64,000 nucleotides of DNA from HKCCE3408 sp039191215 (GTDB taxonomy: Bacteria > Pseudomonadota > Alphaproteobacteria > Rhodobacterales > Rhodobacteraceae), in the NCBI GenBank assembly GCA_039191215.1, contig JBCCXT010000014.1:1-64000 (forward strand). The letters are read 5' to 3'. The notes below the pieces were generated by a model. It was not told where the DNA came from and did not search any database. It saw only the letters and a list, made by a program, of their open reading frames with translations. A program made the position numbers and the translations under genes. This document shows, in pieces, positions 8,417 through 16,995 of the stretch (positions are counted from its first letter, which is position 1; every line of letters begins with the position of its first letter).

Positions 8417-9250
8417 TCACGACAGCCAACGTTTGCGCCGCCGGTATGACCGTACGTCACGGAATGATTTGCGCCCTTCCTCCGACATGCCGAGATAGAA
8501 TTCCTTCACATCGGGGTTTTCCCGTAGATCGGCCGCGGCGCCATCCATCACCACGCGGCCCGATTCCAGGATGTAGCCGTAATGGGCGAAGCGCAGCGCC
8601 ACATTGGTGTTCTGCTCGGCCAGCAGGAAGCTCACGCCCTCCTGCTCATTGAGCGATTTCACAATGCCAAATATCTCTTCCACAAGCTGTGGCGCGAGCC
8701 CCATTGAGGGCTCATCAAGCAGGATGGTCTCAGGCCGGGACATCAGCGCGCGCCCGATGGCACACATCTGCTGTTCACCGCCGGACGTGTAACCCGCCTG
8801 GCTTTTACGGCGTTCTTTGAGGCGCGGAAAATAGCTATAGACCTTTTCCAAATCCGCATCGATTGCACCGCGGTCCTTGCGCGTGTAGCTGCCTGTCAGC
8901 AGGTTCTCTTCGACCGTCAGATGCCCAAAGCAATGGCGGCCCTCCATCACCTGGATGACGCCGCGTTCGACCAGATCAGCGGGGTTCAACTCCTGCACCC
9001 GCTCACCGCGATACGTGATTGAGCCTTTGGTGACCTCGCCACGCTCGGAATGCAGGAGGTTAGAGATCGCCTTTAGCGTCGTCGTCTTGCCCGCACCGTT
9101 TCCGCCCAACAAAGCAGTGATCCCGCCCTTTGGCACACGCAGGCTGACGCCCTTCAAAACGAGGATCACATGGTTGTAGATCACCTCGACATTGTTGACC
9201 TCCAGCAGCGTCTCCGCTGACACCGCGCTGTCGGTATTCTGATCGAGCAT
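8417..9250 (-). CDS. livF: ABC transporter ATPase, LivF type
   Basis: A 277-residue ATPase with Walker A GGNGAGKTT, signature SGGEQQMCAIGRAL, Walker B ILLDEPSMGL and switch His after FLLAEQN. The short loop and the absence of a long C-terminal arm fit LivF of branched-chain/aromatic-acid importers. The start is set at MLDQNTDSAV, which has GAGGG seven bases upstream; the 39 open codons before it lie in the spacer after livK. The tail (EEGRKSFRDVRSYRRRKRWL) is unusually basic. It works with LivG, LivH, LivM and LivK from the same cluster. Confidence 0.92.
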   Translation of the reverse strand: MLDQNTDSAVSAETLLEVNNVEVIYNHVILVLKGVSLRVPKGGITALLGGNGAGKTTTLKAISNLLHSERGEVTKGSITYRGERVQELNPADLVERGVIQVMEGRHCFGHLTVEENLLTGSYTRKDRGAIDADLEKVYSYFPRLKERRKSQAGYTSGGEQQMCAIGRALMSRPETILLDEPSMGLAPQLVEEIFGIVKSLNEQEGVSFLLAEQNTNVALRFAHYGYILESGRVVMDGAAADLRENPDVKEFYLGMSEEGRKSFRDVRSYRRRKRWLS

Positions 9251-9320
9251 CCCGGCCCTCGTATCACATCGTAATTCTGCAAAGCCGGCGGCGAGGGTAA
9301 CCCCGCCGCCGGGATGGTCA

Positions 9321-10607
9321 TCAGCTTTCGTTGCAGTTGCGCGGCTCGACCCCGGCTTCGGCAGCATAGGCGGCCGAATCTTCGTCGATCAGCGGCTGCG
9401 TGACGCTGTCGTCGGGCTCAATGAAGCCCGTCAGCGTGATCCAGCTTTGCGCCTCGGCGTCCCATTCCTGGATCCGCCCCAGGCCCGGGCCGCCATGGTT
9501 GGCACAGCTCACCGCAAAGGCCGGACCGACACCGGGCATACCAAGCTCTTCCATGAGCGCCTCAGTGATCTCCAACGCTTCCATGCCGTCGCGCATCATC
9601 GATGCATCGATCTCGGCCACGCCGTGGATTTCCTGGGCCGTGCGCGCAGCCTCCGCCGCAAGCATCGCCGCATACATGCCGCGGATGTAAAGAACGGTGC
9701 CAAGGTTGTTTGATTCACCGGCACCAAGGCCCGCATCAATCACCATCGACTGGATCTCATCAAGGACCGGCAGCTCACCCACGCCGTTCATGTTCAGCGA
9801 CCGGTAACCATTGGCATCGGCGCCCGCTGGCAGCACGTCAGGCTCAGCCCCGCCCCACCAATTGCCGATGAAATTGTTCATCGGGAAGCGGATATTGGCG
9901 GCCTCTTGGATCGCGACCTGGTTCATCACGCCCCAGCCCCACATTAGGACATAGTCGGGACGCTCGCGTCGGATTGTCAGCCATTGGTTACCCTGTTCCT
10001 GACCGGGATGGTCAACGGCTAGTTGAACCAGCTCAAAACCCTGCTGTGCGGCCAGCGTCTCCAGCGTGCGGATCGGCTCCCGGCCATAGGCGGAGTTGTG
10101 GTAGAGCAGCGCGATCTTCTGACCCTCTAGGCTGCCCTCATTCTCGTCGAGCAGATAGTTGATCATCACCGACGCGGCGTCCCAGTAATTCGCCGGGTAG
10201 TTGAACACCCATTCGAACACTTCGCCGTTGGCCGCCGATGTCCGGCCATAGCCCATCGTATGAAGCGGGATACCATCGGCCGAGACACGCGGGATCAGCT
10301 GATAGGTGATGCCGGTCGACAGAGGCTGATAGACCAGCGCGCCTTCGCCACGGGTGGATTCGTAGCATTCGACGCCACGCTCGGTGTTATAGGCGGTCTC
10401 ACATTCCACGACGCGGGTTTCGACCCCGCCGATGCCGCCATCGCGCTGATTGAGAAGCGTCATGTAATCGGCATAGCCATCTGCGAATGGTATGCCGCCG
10501 GCGGCATACGGACCCGTCCGGTATGACAGCGATGGGAACACCAGGTCCGCCATCGCAGGTGCAGCGGCCATCACGGCCCCCGTCACCAGGACTGCTAGTT
10601 TCTTCAT
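9321..10607 (-). CDS. ABC transporter periplasmic substrate-binding protein, LivK type
   Basis: A 428-residue type I periplasmic binding protein. A cleavable signal peptide (MKKLAVLVTGAVMAAAPAMA) is followed by the family opening YRTGPYAAGGIPFADGYADY and GGVETRVVECETAYN. The length and composition resemble the long binding proteins found beside acyl/aryl-CoA ligases rather than E. coli LivJ/K. It would deliver the ligand to LivHM. It lies 46 bases after livM and 70 before livF. Confidence 0.9.
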   Translation of the reverse strand: MKKLAVLVTGAVMAAAPAMADLVFPSLSYRTGPYAAGGIPFADGYADYMTLLNQRDGGIGGVETRVVECETAYNTERGVECYESTRGEGALVYQPLSTGITYQLIPRVSADGIPLHTMGYGRTSAANGEVFEWVFNYPANYWDAASVMINYLLDENEGSLEGQKIALLYHNSAYGREPIRTLETLAAQQGFELVQLAVDHPGQEQGNQWLTIRRERPDYVLMWGWGVMNQVAIQEAANIRFPMNNFIGNWWGGAEPDVLPAGADANGYRSLNMNGVGELPVLDEIQSMVIDAGLGAGESNNLGTVLYIRGMYAAMLAAEAARTAQEIHGVAEIDASMMRDGMEALEITEALMEELGMPGVGPAFAVSCANHGGPGLGRIQEWDAEAQSWITLTGFIEPDDSVTQPLIDEDSAAYAAEAGVEPRNCNES

Positions 10608-10653
10608 CGGTAGTGTCCTCCCTAGATTATTCCGATGTCGTGGTAACGGCCGC

Positions 10654-11739
10654 TCAGTGCGGGAACGGCCAAAGTCTCAACTTCTCTTTGACGATGCTCC
10701 ACAAGCGCGCGAGCCCATGCGGCTCAACGATCAGGAACATCATGATCAGCCCGCCGACGATCACAAACTCCAGATGGCGCGACAGCGCCGTATCCCAGCC
10801 AAATCCATCGGTCAGCACGTTGGTCAGCAGAACCGGCAACAGCACCATAAAGGCCGCGCCCGCGAAACTGCCAAAGATTGAGCCAAGGCCGCCGATGATG
10901 ATCATGAAGAGAACCAGGAACGACTTTTGAATGCCGTAGACCTCACCCACTTCGACGGCACCAAGATAGATGGTGAAGAAAAGCGCGCCCGACACGCCCA
11001 CGTAAAACGAGCTGACCGCAAAGGCCGACAGCTTTGCTTTGAGCGGGTTTACACCGATGATTTCGGCGGCGATGTCCATATCGCGAATGGCCATCCATTG
11101 CCGCCCGATCGAGCCGCGCGTCAGGTTCCGCGCCACCCAGGCCAGCAGAAACACAAACGCGAGACAGAAAAGGTACTTTACCCAGGATTCCGCATTCGGT
11201 CCGGTCAGCGCCAGGTCGACCCCATAAAATAGCGGCCGCTCCGGCGCGCTGATCTGGCCAGAGGCGGAATAGTTGAAAAACCACGGCACACGGTTGAAAA
11301 GCCACACCAGGAAGAACTGCGCGGCCAGCGTTGCAACCGCCAAATAGAAACCTTTGATGCGCAGACTTGGCAGGCCAAACGCCACCCCGACCAGCGCCGT
11401 CATGAACCCCGAAAGCAGTGTGATCGTGAACATGTCGAGCCCGGGAAAGGCCGTCATCAGCTTGTAGGAGGTATAAGCGCCCACCGCCATGAAGCCACCC
11501 GTGCCCAATGACACCTGGCCGCAAAACCCCGTCAGAATGTTGAGGCCAATCGCGGCGATCACATAGATCAAAAACGGCAGCAGGATCGCGTTGGCCCAAT
11601 AATCGGTGATCACAAAGGGCACGACCGCCACGGCCAGTGCCGCAGCGATATAATAGCTGTAGCGGTCGAGGCTGATCGGAAAGGTCTGGTTGTCCTGGGC
11701 ATAGGACGTTTTGAAGTCACCCGCCTCGCGGTAGAACAT
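10654..11739 (-). CDS. livM: ABC transporter permease, LivM type
   Basis: A 361-residue inner-membrane permease with about ten hydrophobic segments. It has the LivM hallmark ILTGFCGQVSLGTGGFMAVGAY and a later GGLGSIFGSFAGAAF loop near the ATPase-coupling site. An N-terminal 25-residue polar extension (MFYREAGDFKTSYAQ...) precedes the first helix, as in many rhodobacterial LivM proteins. It pairs with LivH. On the minus strand it is separated from livH by a plus-strand gene. Confidence 0.92.
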   Translation of the reverse strand: MFYREAGDFKTSYAQDNQTFPISLDRYSYYIAAALAVAVVPFVITDYWANAILLPFLIYVIAAIGLNILTGFCGQVSLGTGGFMAVGAYTSYKLMTAFPGLDMFTITLLSGFMTALVGVAFGLPSLRIKGFYLAVATLAAQFFLVWLFNRVPWFFNYSASGQISAPERPLFYGVDLALTGPNAESWVKYLFCLAFVFLLAWVARNLTRGSIGRQWMAIRDMDIAAEIIGVNPLKAKLSAFAVSSFYVGVSGALFFTIYLGAVEVGEVYGIQKSFLVLFMIIIGGLGSIFGSFAGAAFMVLLPVLLTNVLTDGFGWDTALSRHLEFVIVGGLIMMFLIVEPHGLARLWSIVKEKLRLWPFPH

Positions 11740-11826
11740 GGCTTAAACCCCCGTCCCTGCTGCGTCAGGCCCAATTTCCGTCGCATTGATCTGCCAGAAC
11801 ATCGGCACTGAAACGGGAGAGCCGAC

Positions 11827-12138
11827 ATGACGATTGCAGCCCAAATCCGCGAATTGCGTGACCTTGTTGATGCCGGCGATATGACGGAGGCCGAATTCAA
11901 CATCGCGAAAGATCGGGTGCTCAACACGCCCGTGGCGCCGCCCTCGCAAGATGTCACGATGCGCATGTCGGGCACGTCCTACAGGCTCGCCTTTTTGGTG
12001 TTGGCCGCGGCCACGCTTGCGTTCGGCGGCATCGGCATTTTGACGGGCTTCGAGTTTGCACTTGCGCTCGGCCTGCTGAGCCTCATCGCAATGCTGCCGC
12101 TCGCCATTTACATGTGGGTCATCGGCGTAACCCAGTAA
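11827..12138 (+). CDS. Small SHOCT-like membrane protein
   Basis: A 103-residue protein. Residues 1-30 (IAAQIRELRDLVDAGDMTEAEFNIAKDRVL) are a SHOCT-type helical hairpin, a short motif usually found at protein ends and tied to oligomerisation or localisation. Two membrane helices follow (about 50-70 and 75-98). GGGAG eight to nine bases upstream supports the ATG. It lies on the opposite strand between livH and livM. No function is known, and its role in transport is only suggested by position. Confidence 0.75.
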   Translation: MTIAAQIRELRDLVDAGDMTEAEFNIAKDRVLNTPVAPPSQDVTMRMSGTSYRLAFLVLAAATLAFGGIGILTGFEFALALGLLSLIAMLPLAIYMWVIGVTQ

Positions 12139-12175
12139 GGGGCTTTCTCCGCGCATTGCGGGCACTGCCATCTTG

Positions 12176-13189
12176 TCACACCCGCTCAATGATCTTCTCC
12201 CCAAACAATCCCTGCGGTCGGAAGACCAGGAACATCAGCGCCAGCACATAGGCGAACCAATTCTCCGTCGCTGAGAAGGTGAACCCGAACAGGGCGCCGA
12301 AAATGTCGCTGGAGCTGACGATGAACTCAAACAGCGCCTCGCCCATGCCAATAATCAGCCCGCCGACGATCGCGCCCGGGATCGAAGTGAAGCCGCCCAA
12401 CATCAGAACCGGCAGCGCCTTCAGCGCGATGAGCGACAATGAAAACTGAACGCCCGATTTCGATCCCCACATGATGCCCGCAACCAGCGCCACGATACCG
12501 GCCAGGCTCCAGACCAAGATCCACACATAATTCAGCGAAATGCCCACGCTCAGCGCGGCTTGGTGATCGTCGGCAACCGCGCGCATCGCCCGGCCCTGCT
12601 TGGTGTATTGCGAAAACGCGATCAGGACGGCGACCAGAATGGCCGCGATGATCGCCGCCGCTATGTCGAGATTGTCGATAAAGAACCCGTAGCCGAACGC
12701 GTTGAACGTCCCCTCATCGATGGCCAGGTTGATCCCTTGAGGCAGGCCGACATCAAGCTGACGGATCTCTGAGCCCCACATCAAATCGCTGACACCTTCC
12801 AGGAAATAGGCTAGCCCGATCGTGGCCATGAACAGGATGATCGGCTCCTGCCCGACTAGGTGTTTGAACACAAATCGCTGCACAAAAAGCGCAAATACCA
12901 CCATCACAGAGACGGTGATAAGGATCGCCAACAAGGCTGGTACTTCAAAGCCAAGCTCATGGATATGGGTGCCGAAGATCGCGTTGATCAAGTGGCTGAA
13001 AGGCACCCGGCCCTCTTGGATGCCAACCAGGGTCATCGCGGCAAACAAGGCCATAACCCCTTGGGCATAGTTGAAAATACCGGACGCCTTGTAGATAAGC
13101 ACAAAGCCCAGGGCGACCAGCGCATACATGACACCGGCCATCAGCCCGTTTAGTATTACTTCCATAGCAAAGAGAAGTTGCTCAGGCAT
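12176..13189 (-). CDS. livH: ABC transporter permease, LivH type
   Basis: A 337-residue permease with about eight to nine hydrophobic segments. The LivH opening NGLMAGVMYALVALGFVLIYKASGIFNYAQG is present, split here by context, with a later GGFTSIPGAIVGGLIIGMGEAL loop. It forms the membrane channel with LivM. The C-terminus FRPQGLFGEKIIERV is typical of the family. A papain-like gene starts divergently just upstream. Confidence 0.92.
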   Translation of the reverse strand: MPEQLLFAMEVILNGLMAGVMYALVALGFVLIYKASGIFNYAQGVMALFAAMTLVGIQEGRVPFSHLINAIFGTHIHELGFEVPALLAILITVSVMVVFALFVQRFVFKHLVGQEPIILFMATIGLAYFLEGVSDLMWGSEIRQLDVGLPQGINLAIDEGTFNAFGYGFFIDNLDIAAAIIAAILVAVLIAFSQYTKQGRAMRAVADDHQAALSVGISLNYVWILVWSLAGIVALVAGIMWGSKSGVQFSLSLIALKALPVLMLGGFTSIPGAIVGGLIIGMGEALFEFIVSSSDIFGALFGFTFSATENWFAYVLALMFLVFRPQGLFGEKIIERV

Positions 13190-13286
13190 CTGACCCCCTC
13201 ATTTCGTATTTCGTTGGCACAGCGATCCGTTGGCGTGGTACGATTGCCGCACAGACAAAAGAGGTGCTGCAACCGGGAGGACATCC

Positions 13287-14003
13287 ATGCACCTGATCAA
13301 ACGCGGGATGCGCGGTGAGGAAGTTTCTTTGAACCAGGTTCGGCTCAATGTGCGGAACCCGGTATCGGCCGAGATTGCGATGGACGGTATTTTCGGCCCC
13401 AGGACCGAGGCGGCGACCAAAACATTTCAGCGCGCGCGCCACCTCTCGCCCGACGGCATCATCGGCCCGCTGACGCGCGCGCAACTTTATACGCCCGTTC
13501 TGCGTGAAACCATCCACCAGATTGCCCTGATACCCCAGCCGACCAATACAACCTGCTGGGCGGCCGCGACGGCGATGATGACGCGATCCAACGTGCCCGC
13601 CGTGATCGCGCGCACGCCACCCGATATGATTGGCAGCAGCGGCGGGTTGCTCAACAGCTCCGGCTCCGACCAGGCTATCGTCACGGGAACGCGCTACGGC
13701 AATGCCCATGGGCTGCGCTGCCATGCGCCCATGTCCTGGCCCGCCGACGCGTTCGCCGGGAAAATTCAACGCAGCCCGCTGATGCTCGACATGCTCTGGC
13801 GAACCAATGAGTATGCTGCTGGAAACGCCTCGCCCGGCCATATGGTTGTGGTTGCAGGTGTGATCTCTGCATCCGGCGCAGAAACGACGTTCGTCAAAAT
13901 CCTCGATCCCTGGCCGCCCAATACCGGCAAGATCAGCTGGAAACGCTACGGGCCGTGGATGCGTGATGTGCCGACCCGTACATATCGAGTTTTTGAACGC
14001 TGA
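13287..14003 (+). CDS. Papain-like cysteine peptidase with N-terminal peptidoglycan-binding module
   Basis: A 238-residue protein. Residues 3-67 form a PG_binding_1 module (IKRGMRGEEV.., DGIFGPRTEAATKTFQ, DGIIGPLT). A papain-fold domain follows with Q84, C90 in TTCWAAATAMM, H185 in GHMVVVAGV and D207 in ILDPWPP, matching the C70/papain-like group. No signal peptide is visible: the wall-binding module begins at residue 3. GGGAGG seven bases before this ATG fixes the start; nineteen open codons upstream lack one. It is on the opposite strand between livG and livH. It may cleave peptide or peptidoglycan stems, or act as an effector; this is inference. Confidence 0.8.
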   Translation: MHLIKRGMRGEEVSLNQVRLNVRNPVSAEIAMDGIFGPRTEAATKTFQRARHLSPDGIIGPLTRAQLYTPVLRETIHQIALIPQPTNTTCWAAATAMMTRSNVPAVIARTPPDMIGSSGGLLNSSGSDQAIVTGTRYGNAHGLRCHAPMSWPADAFAGKIQRSPLMLDMLWRTNEYAAGNASPGHMVVVAGVISASGAETTFVKILDPWPPNTGKISWKRYGPWMRDVPTRTYRVFER

Positions 14004-14016
14004 TTGGCGCCCTCGA

Positions 14017-14826
14017 TCAGTCATGGCTGACCCCTAGATACGCGTCGATTACCTCCTGATTGCCGCGCACGTCATCGGGCGTGCCATCCCCGATTTTCTT
14101 GCCGTAATCCATCACGACCACCCGGTCACTCAGATCCATCACCACGCCCATATCGTGTTCAATAAGAACAATCGTGGTGCCAAATTCATCGTTCACATCC
14201 AGCACAAAGCGGGACATATCCTCTTTTTCTTCGACATTCATGCCCGCCATCGGCTCGTCCAGCAGCAATATCTTTGGCGCGGCCACCAAGGCACGGGCCA
14301 ACTCAACGCGCTTTTTCAAACCATAAGGCAGCCGTCCAACCGGCGTCTTCCGGATCGCCTGGATCTCAAGGAAATCAATGATTTCCTCTGCTTTTTCGCG
14401 GTTCGCGACCTCTTCACGTTCGGCCCGCCCCCACCAGATCATCTGATCCAAAAACGACGCGCTCATATGGTTCAAGCGGCCCGTCATGATGTTGTCCAGC
14501 ACGCTCATCCCGTCAAAAAGCGCGATGTTCTGGAACGTTCGCGCGATCCCCTGGCGCGCGATCTGATAGGGCTTCATCGGCCGCCGCTTTTCGCCGTGAA
14601 ACCAGACTTCGCCTTCTTGCGGATGATAAAAGCCGGAGATCACGTTCAACATCGAGCTCTTGCCCGCACCGTTCGGGCCGATGATCGCCCGGATCTCACC
14701 TTCTCGGATATCAAATGAGATGTCCCTTATGGCCACAACACCACCAAACCGCAAAGTGATGTTGCGCATCTCCATGACTACGCCGCCAATTGTGCGGCCA
14801 TCCGCTGTGACTGTTTGATCAAGCAT
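14017..14826 (-). CDS. livG: ABC transporter ATPase, LivG type
   Basis: A 269-residue ATPase with Walker A GPNGAGKSSM, the LivG-type sequence ARTFQNIALFDGMSVLDNIMTG, signature region LPYGLKKRVELARAL, Walker B ILLLDEPMAGMN and switch His in IVLIEHDMG. The signature is LPYGLKK instead of LSGGQ, which is common in this LivG subgroup. I choose the ATG with GTGAGG six bases upstream; a GTG twelve bases earlier is open but lacks a site. It follows the FadD-like ligase gene by 57 bases. Confidence 0.92.
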   Translation of the reverse strand: MLDQTVTADGRTIGGVVMEMRNITLRFGGVVAIRDISFDIREGEIRAIIGPNGAGKSSMLNVISGFYHPQEGEVWFHGEKRRPMKPYQIARQGIARTFQNIALFDGMSVLDNIMTGRLNHMSASFLDQMIWWGRAEREEVANREKAEEIIDFLEIQAIRKTPVGRLPYGLKKRVELARALVAAPKILLLDEPMAGMNVEEKEDMSRFVLDVNDEFGTTIVLIEHDMGVVMDLSDRVVVMDYGKKIGDGTPDDVRGNQEVIDAYLGVSHD

Positions 14827-14883
14827 GACAAACCTCACTTGCGGGATGGCGGGTGGGGCGAGGTGCGCAGCACGAGCGTCCCG

Positions 14884-16860
14884 TCATTCCGCCGCCTCCT
14901 GAACAGCCGGACGAACCGCTGCGACAGCGGCATCGCAAATCTTCAGCGTGGCGCTGATTTTGCCCTTGCGCCCGTCTTCATAGGTAACTTCGGTTTCCGT
15001 GAAGACCTCCGCCGAGCCATTATAAAGCGCGGTCACCAAGTCGCCGTACTTCTCCTCAATGATCCGGCGCCGAACCTTGCGTGTCCGGGTCAGCTCTCCG
15101 TCATCAGCATCCAATTCCTTGTGCAACACCAAGAAGCGATGGATCTGGCAGCCAGACAGCATGTCATCTTCGGACAGCGACGCGTTGACCTCTTCGACAT
15201 GGGATTGGATCATTGCGATGACCTGCGGGTGGCCAGCAAGCTCTTGATACGACGAATAGGCGATATTGTTCCGCTCCGCCCAATTGCCGACAGCGGTCAG
15301 ATCGATATTCAGAAAAGCCGCGCAGGTCTCCCGGTCATTCCCAAAGACAACCGCTTCCAAAATGTTTGGGAAAAATTTCAGTTTGTTTTCAACGTATTTA
15401 GGCGCAAAGAGCGCGCCAGACACCATTTTGCCGACATCCTTGGCGCGATCAATGATCCGCAGATGACCGGTCTCGGGTTCGATGAAACCCGCATCACCCG
15501 TGGCCACCCAGTTCTCGGCATCCTTCGTCGCGGCCGTGCTGTCCGGGTTTTTGAAGTATTCCACAAAAACGCCGGGGCTTCGGTAATGAACCTCGCCTTG
15601 TTCATCGATGCGCAATTCGACGCCTGGCGTCGGCGTGCCAACCGTATCGGCGCGCACCTCATTGTCCTTCTGCTGGGTGATAAACACGCTTGCTTCGGTC
15701 TGCCCATAAAGCTGCTTGAGATTGATCCCAAGCGACCGCCAGAACTCAAAAATCTCCGGCCCGATGGCCTCGCCCGCGGTGTAGGCCACGCGGACATTTG
15801 TCATGCCGGCCCGGTTGCGTACGGGCCCGTAGATCATCACTTGGCCGATCGCATAGACCAGCCTGTCCCAGCCACCGACCGGTTTGCCGTCGAGCAATCT
15901 CGGCCCAACTTTTTTCGCTAGCGCCATGAAGCGGTCAAACAGCGCCTTTTTCAGCCGGCCGGCATCTTCCATCCGGATGAGCAGCGCCGTGATCCGTTCC
16001 TCGAAATATCGCGGCGGGGCGAAGAAGTAGCTCGGGCCGATCTCATGCAGGTTCTCATACATCGTCTCGGGCCGTTCCGGGCAGTTCACGCAAAACCCCG
16101 TCCAATAGGCTTGGCCGACTGAGAATATGAAATCGCCGACCCAGGCCATCGGCAGATAGGCCAGCACTTCGTCAGAGGCACGCAATTGATCGAACTCCGC
16201 CGACGCGCGGGAGGTTTCGATGATATTGCGGTTCGACAGAACCACGCCTTTCGGTTTGCCGGTCGTCCCTGACGTATAAAGCATCACGCAGGTATTGTCG
16301 GCGGTCAGCGCGGCGCTCCGGCGCTCAAGCTCCGGTTTAAGTCGCTCGCTTGCCGCGCGCCCCTCGGCTTGGACATCAGCCATCGCATGCAGGCGTTCAT
16401 GGTCGTATTTCCGCATGCCGCGAGCATCGTAATAAAGGATATGTTCGATTGTCGTGACGCGGTCCTGCACTTCGAGGACTTTGTCGACCTGCTCCTGATC
16501 GCCTGCGATCACAAACCGCGCGCCACAATGGTCAAGCACATACGCCATCTCTTCGGCGACGCTATCCTGATAGACCGGCACGGGAACGGCACCGGCCTTT
16601 TGGATCGCAACCATCGACCAGTAAAGTGCCGGGCGATTGCGCCCGATGATGGCCACGTGATCTCCCTCAGCCAGGCCAAGCGCGATCAGGCCAAGCGCCA
16701 TCGCGTCGATTTCTGAAGCGGTTTCTGACCATGTCCAGCTCTGCCAGATGCCAAATTCTTTTTCGCGATAGGCGGGCTTTGAGCCGAAACGCGCGACATT
16801 GCGCGCCAACAGAGCTGGAATGGACGCAAGCGCGCCCTCCGTCGATGTCGTCACAAGCAT
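14884..16860 (-). CDS. Long-chain acyl-CoA synthetase (AMP-binding, FadD15-like)
   Basis: A 658-residue AMP-forming ligase. The P-loop motif CVMLYTSGTTGKPKGVVLSN, AYTAGEAIGPEIFEFWRS, LKQLYGQTEAS, WVATGDAGFIEPETGHL and the hinge IIDRAKDVGKMVSG are all present. The length and long C-terminal domain match ACSL/FadD15-type synthetases acting on long-chain or bulky acids. First gene of the minus-strand liv cluster, it probably supplies the CoA activation step for an acid taken up by that transporter. It is divergent from the histidine kinase gene, with about 135 bases between. Confidence 0.88.
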   Translation of the reverse strand: MLVTTSTEGALASIPALLARNVARFGSKPAYREKEFGIWQSWTWSETASEIDAMALGLIALGLAEGDHVAIIGRNRPALYWSMVAIQKAGAVPVPVYQDSVAEEMAYVLDHCGARFVIAGDQEQVDKVLEVQDRVTTIEHILYYDARGMRKYDHERLHAMADVQAEGRAASERLKPELERRSAALTADNTCVMLYTSGTTGKPKGVVLSNRNIIETSRASAEFDQLRASDEVLAYLPMAWVGDFIFSVGQAYWTGFCVNCPERPETMYENLHEIGPSYFFAPPRYFEERITALLIRMEDAGRLKKALFDRFMALAKKVGPRLLDGKPVGGWDRLVYAIGQVMIYGPVRNRAGMTNVRVAYTAGEAIGPEIFEFWRSLGINLKQLYGQTEASVFITQQKDNEVRADTVGTPTPGVELRIDEQGEVHYRSPGVFVEYFKNPDSTAATKDAENWVATGDAGFIEPETGHLRIIDRAKDVGKMVSGALFAPKYVENKLKFFPNILEAVVFGNDRETCAAFLNIDLTAVGNWAERNNIAYSSYQELAGHPQVIAMIQSHVEEVNASLSEDDMLSGCQIHRFLVLHKELDADDGELTRTRKVRRRIIEEKYGDLVTALYNGSAEVFTETEVTYEDGRKGKISATLKICDAAVAAVRPAVQEAAE

Positions 16861-16995
16861 CCTCCCCTGCCGGTTTTGGCCCGGCGCCGATTGCGGCTTG
16901 GCGCATTGGGCCCCGAAACTCTTTCAGCACTTTTTCCAGAACCTTACGAATTGTAACAACTTGACCCGCCTCGCCCGCGATGATGCGATACACAG

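Noticed and set aside
14827..14838. GTG start for livG twelve bases upstream
   Set aside because: GTGAGG at that spot is better read as the ribosome binding site of the following ATG.
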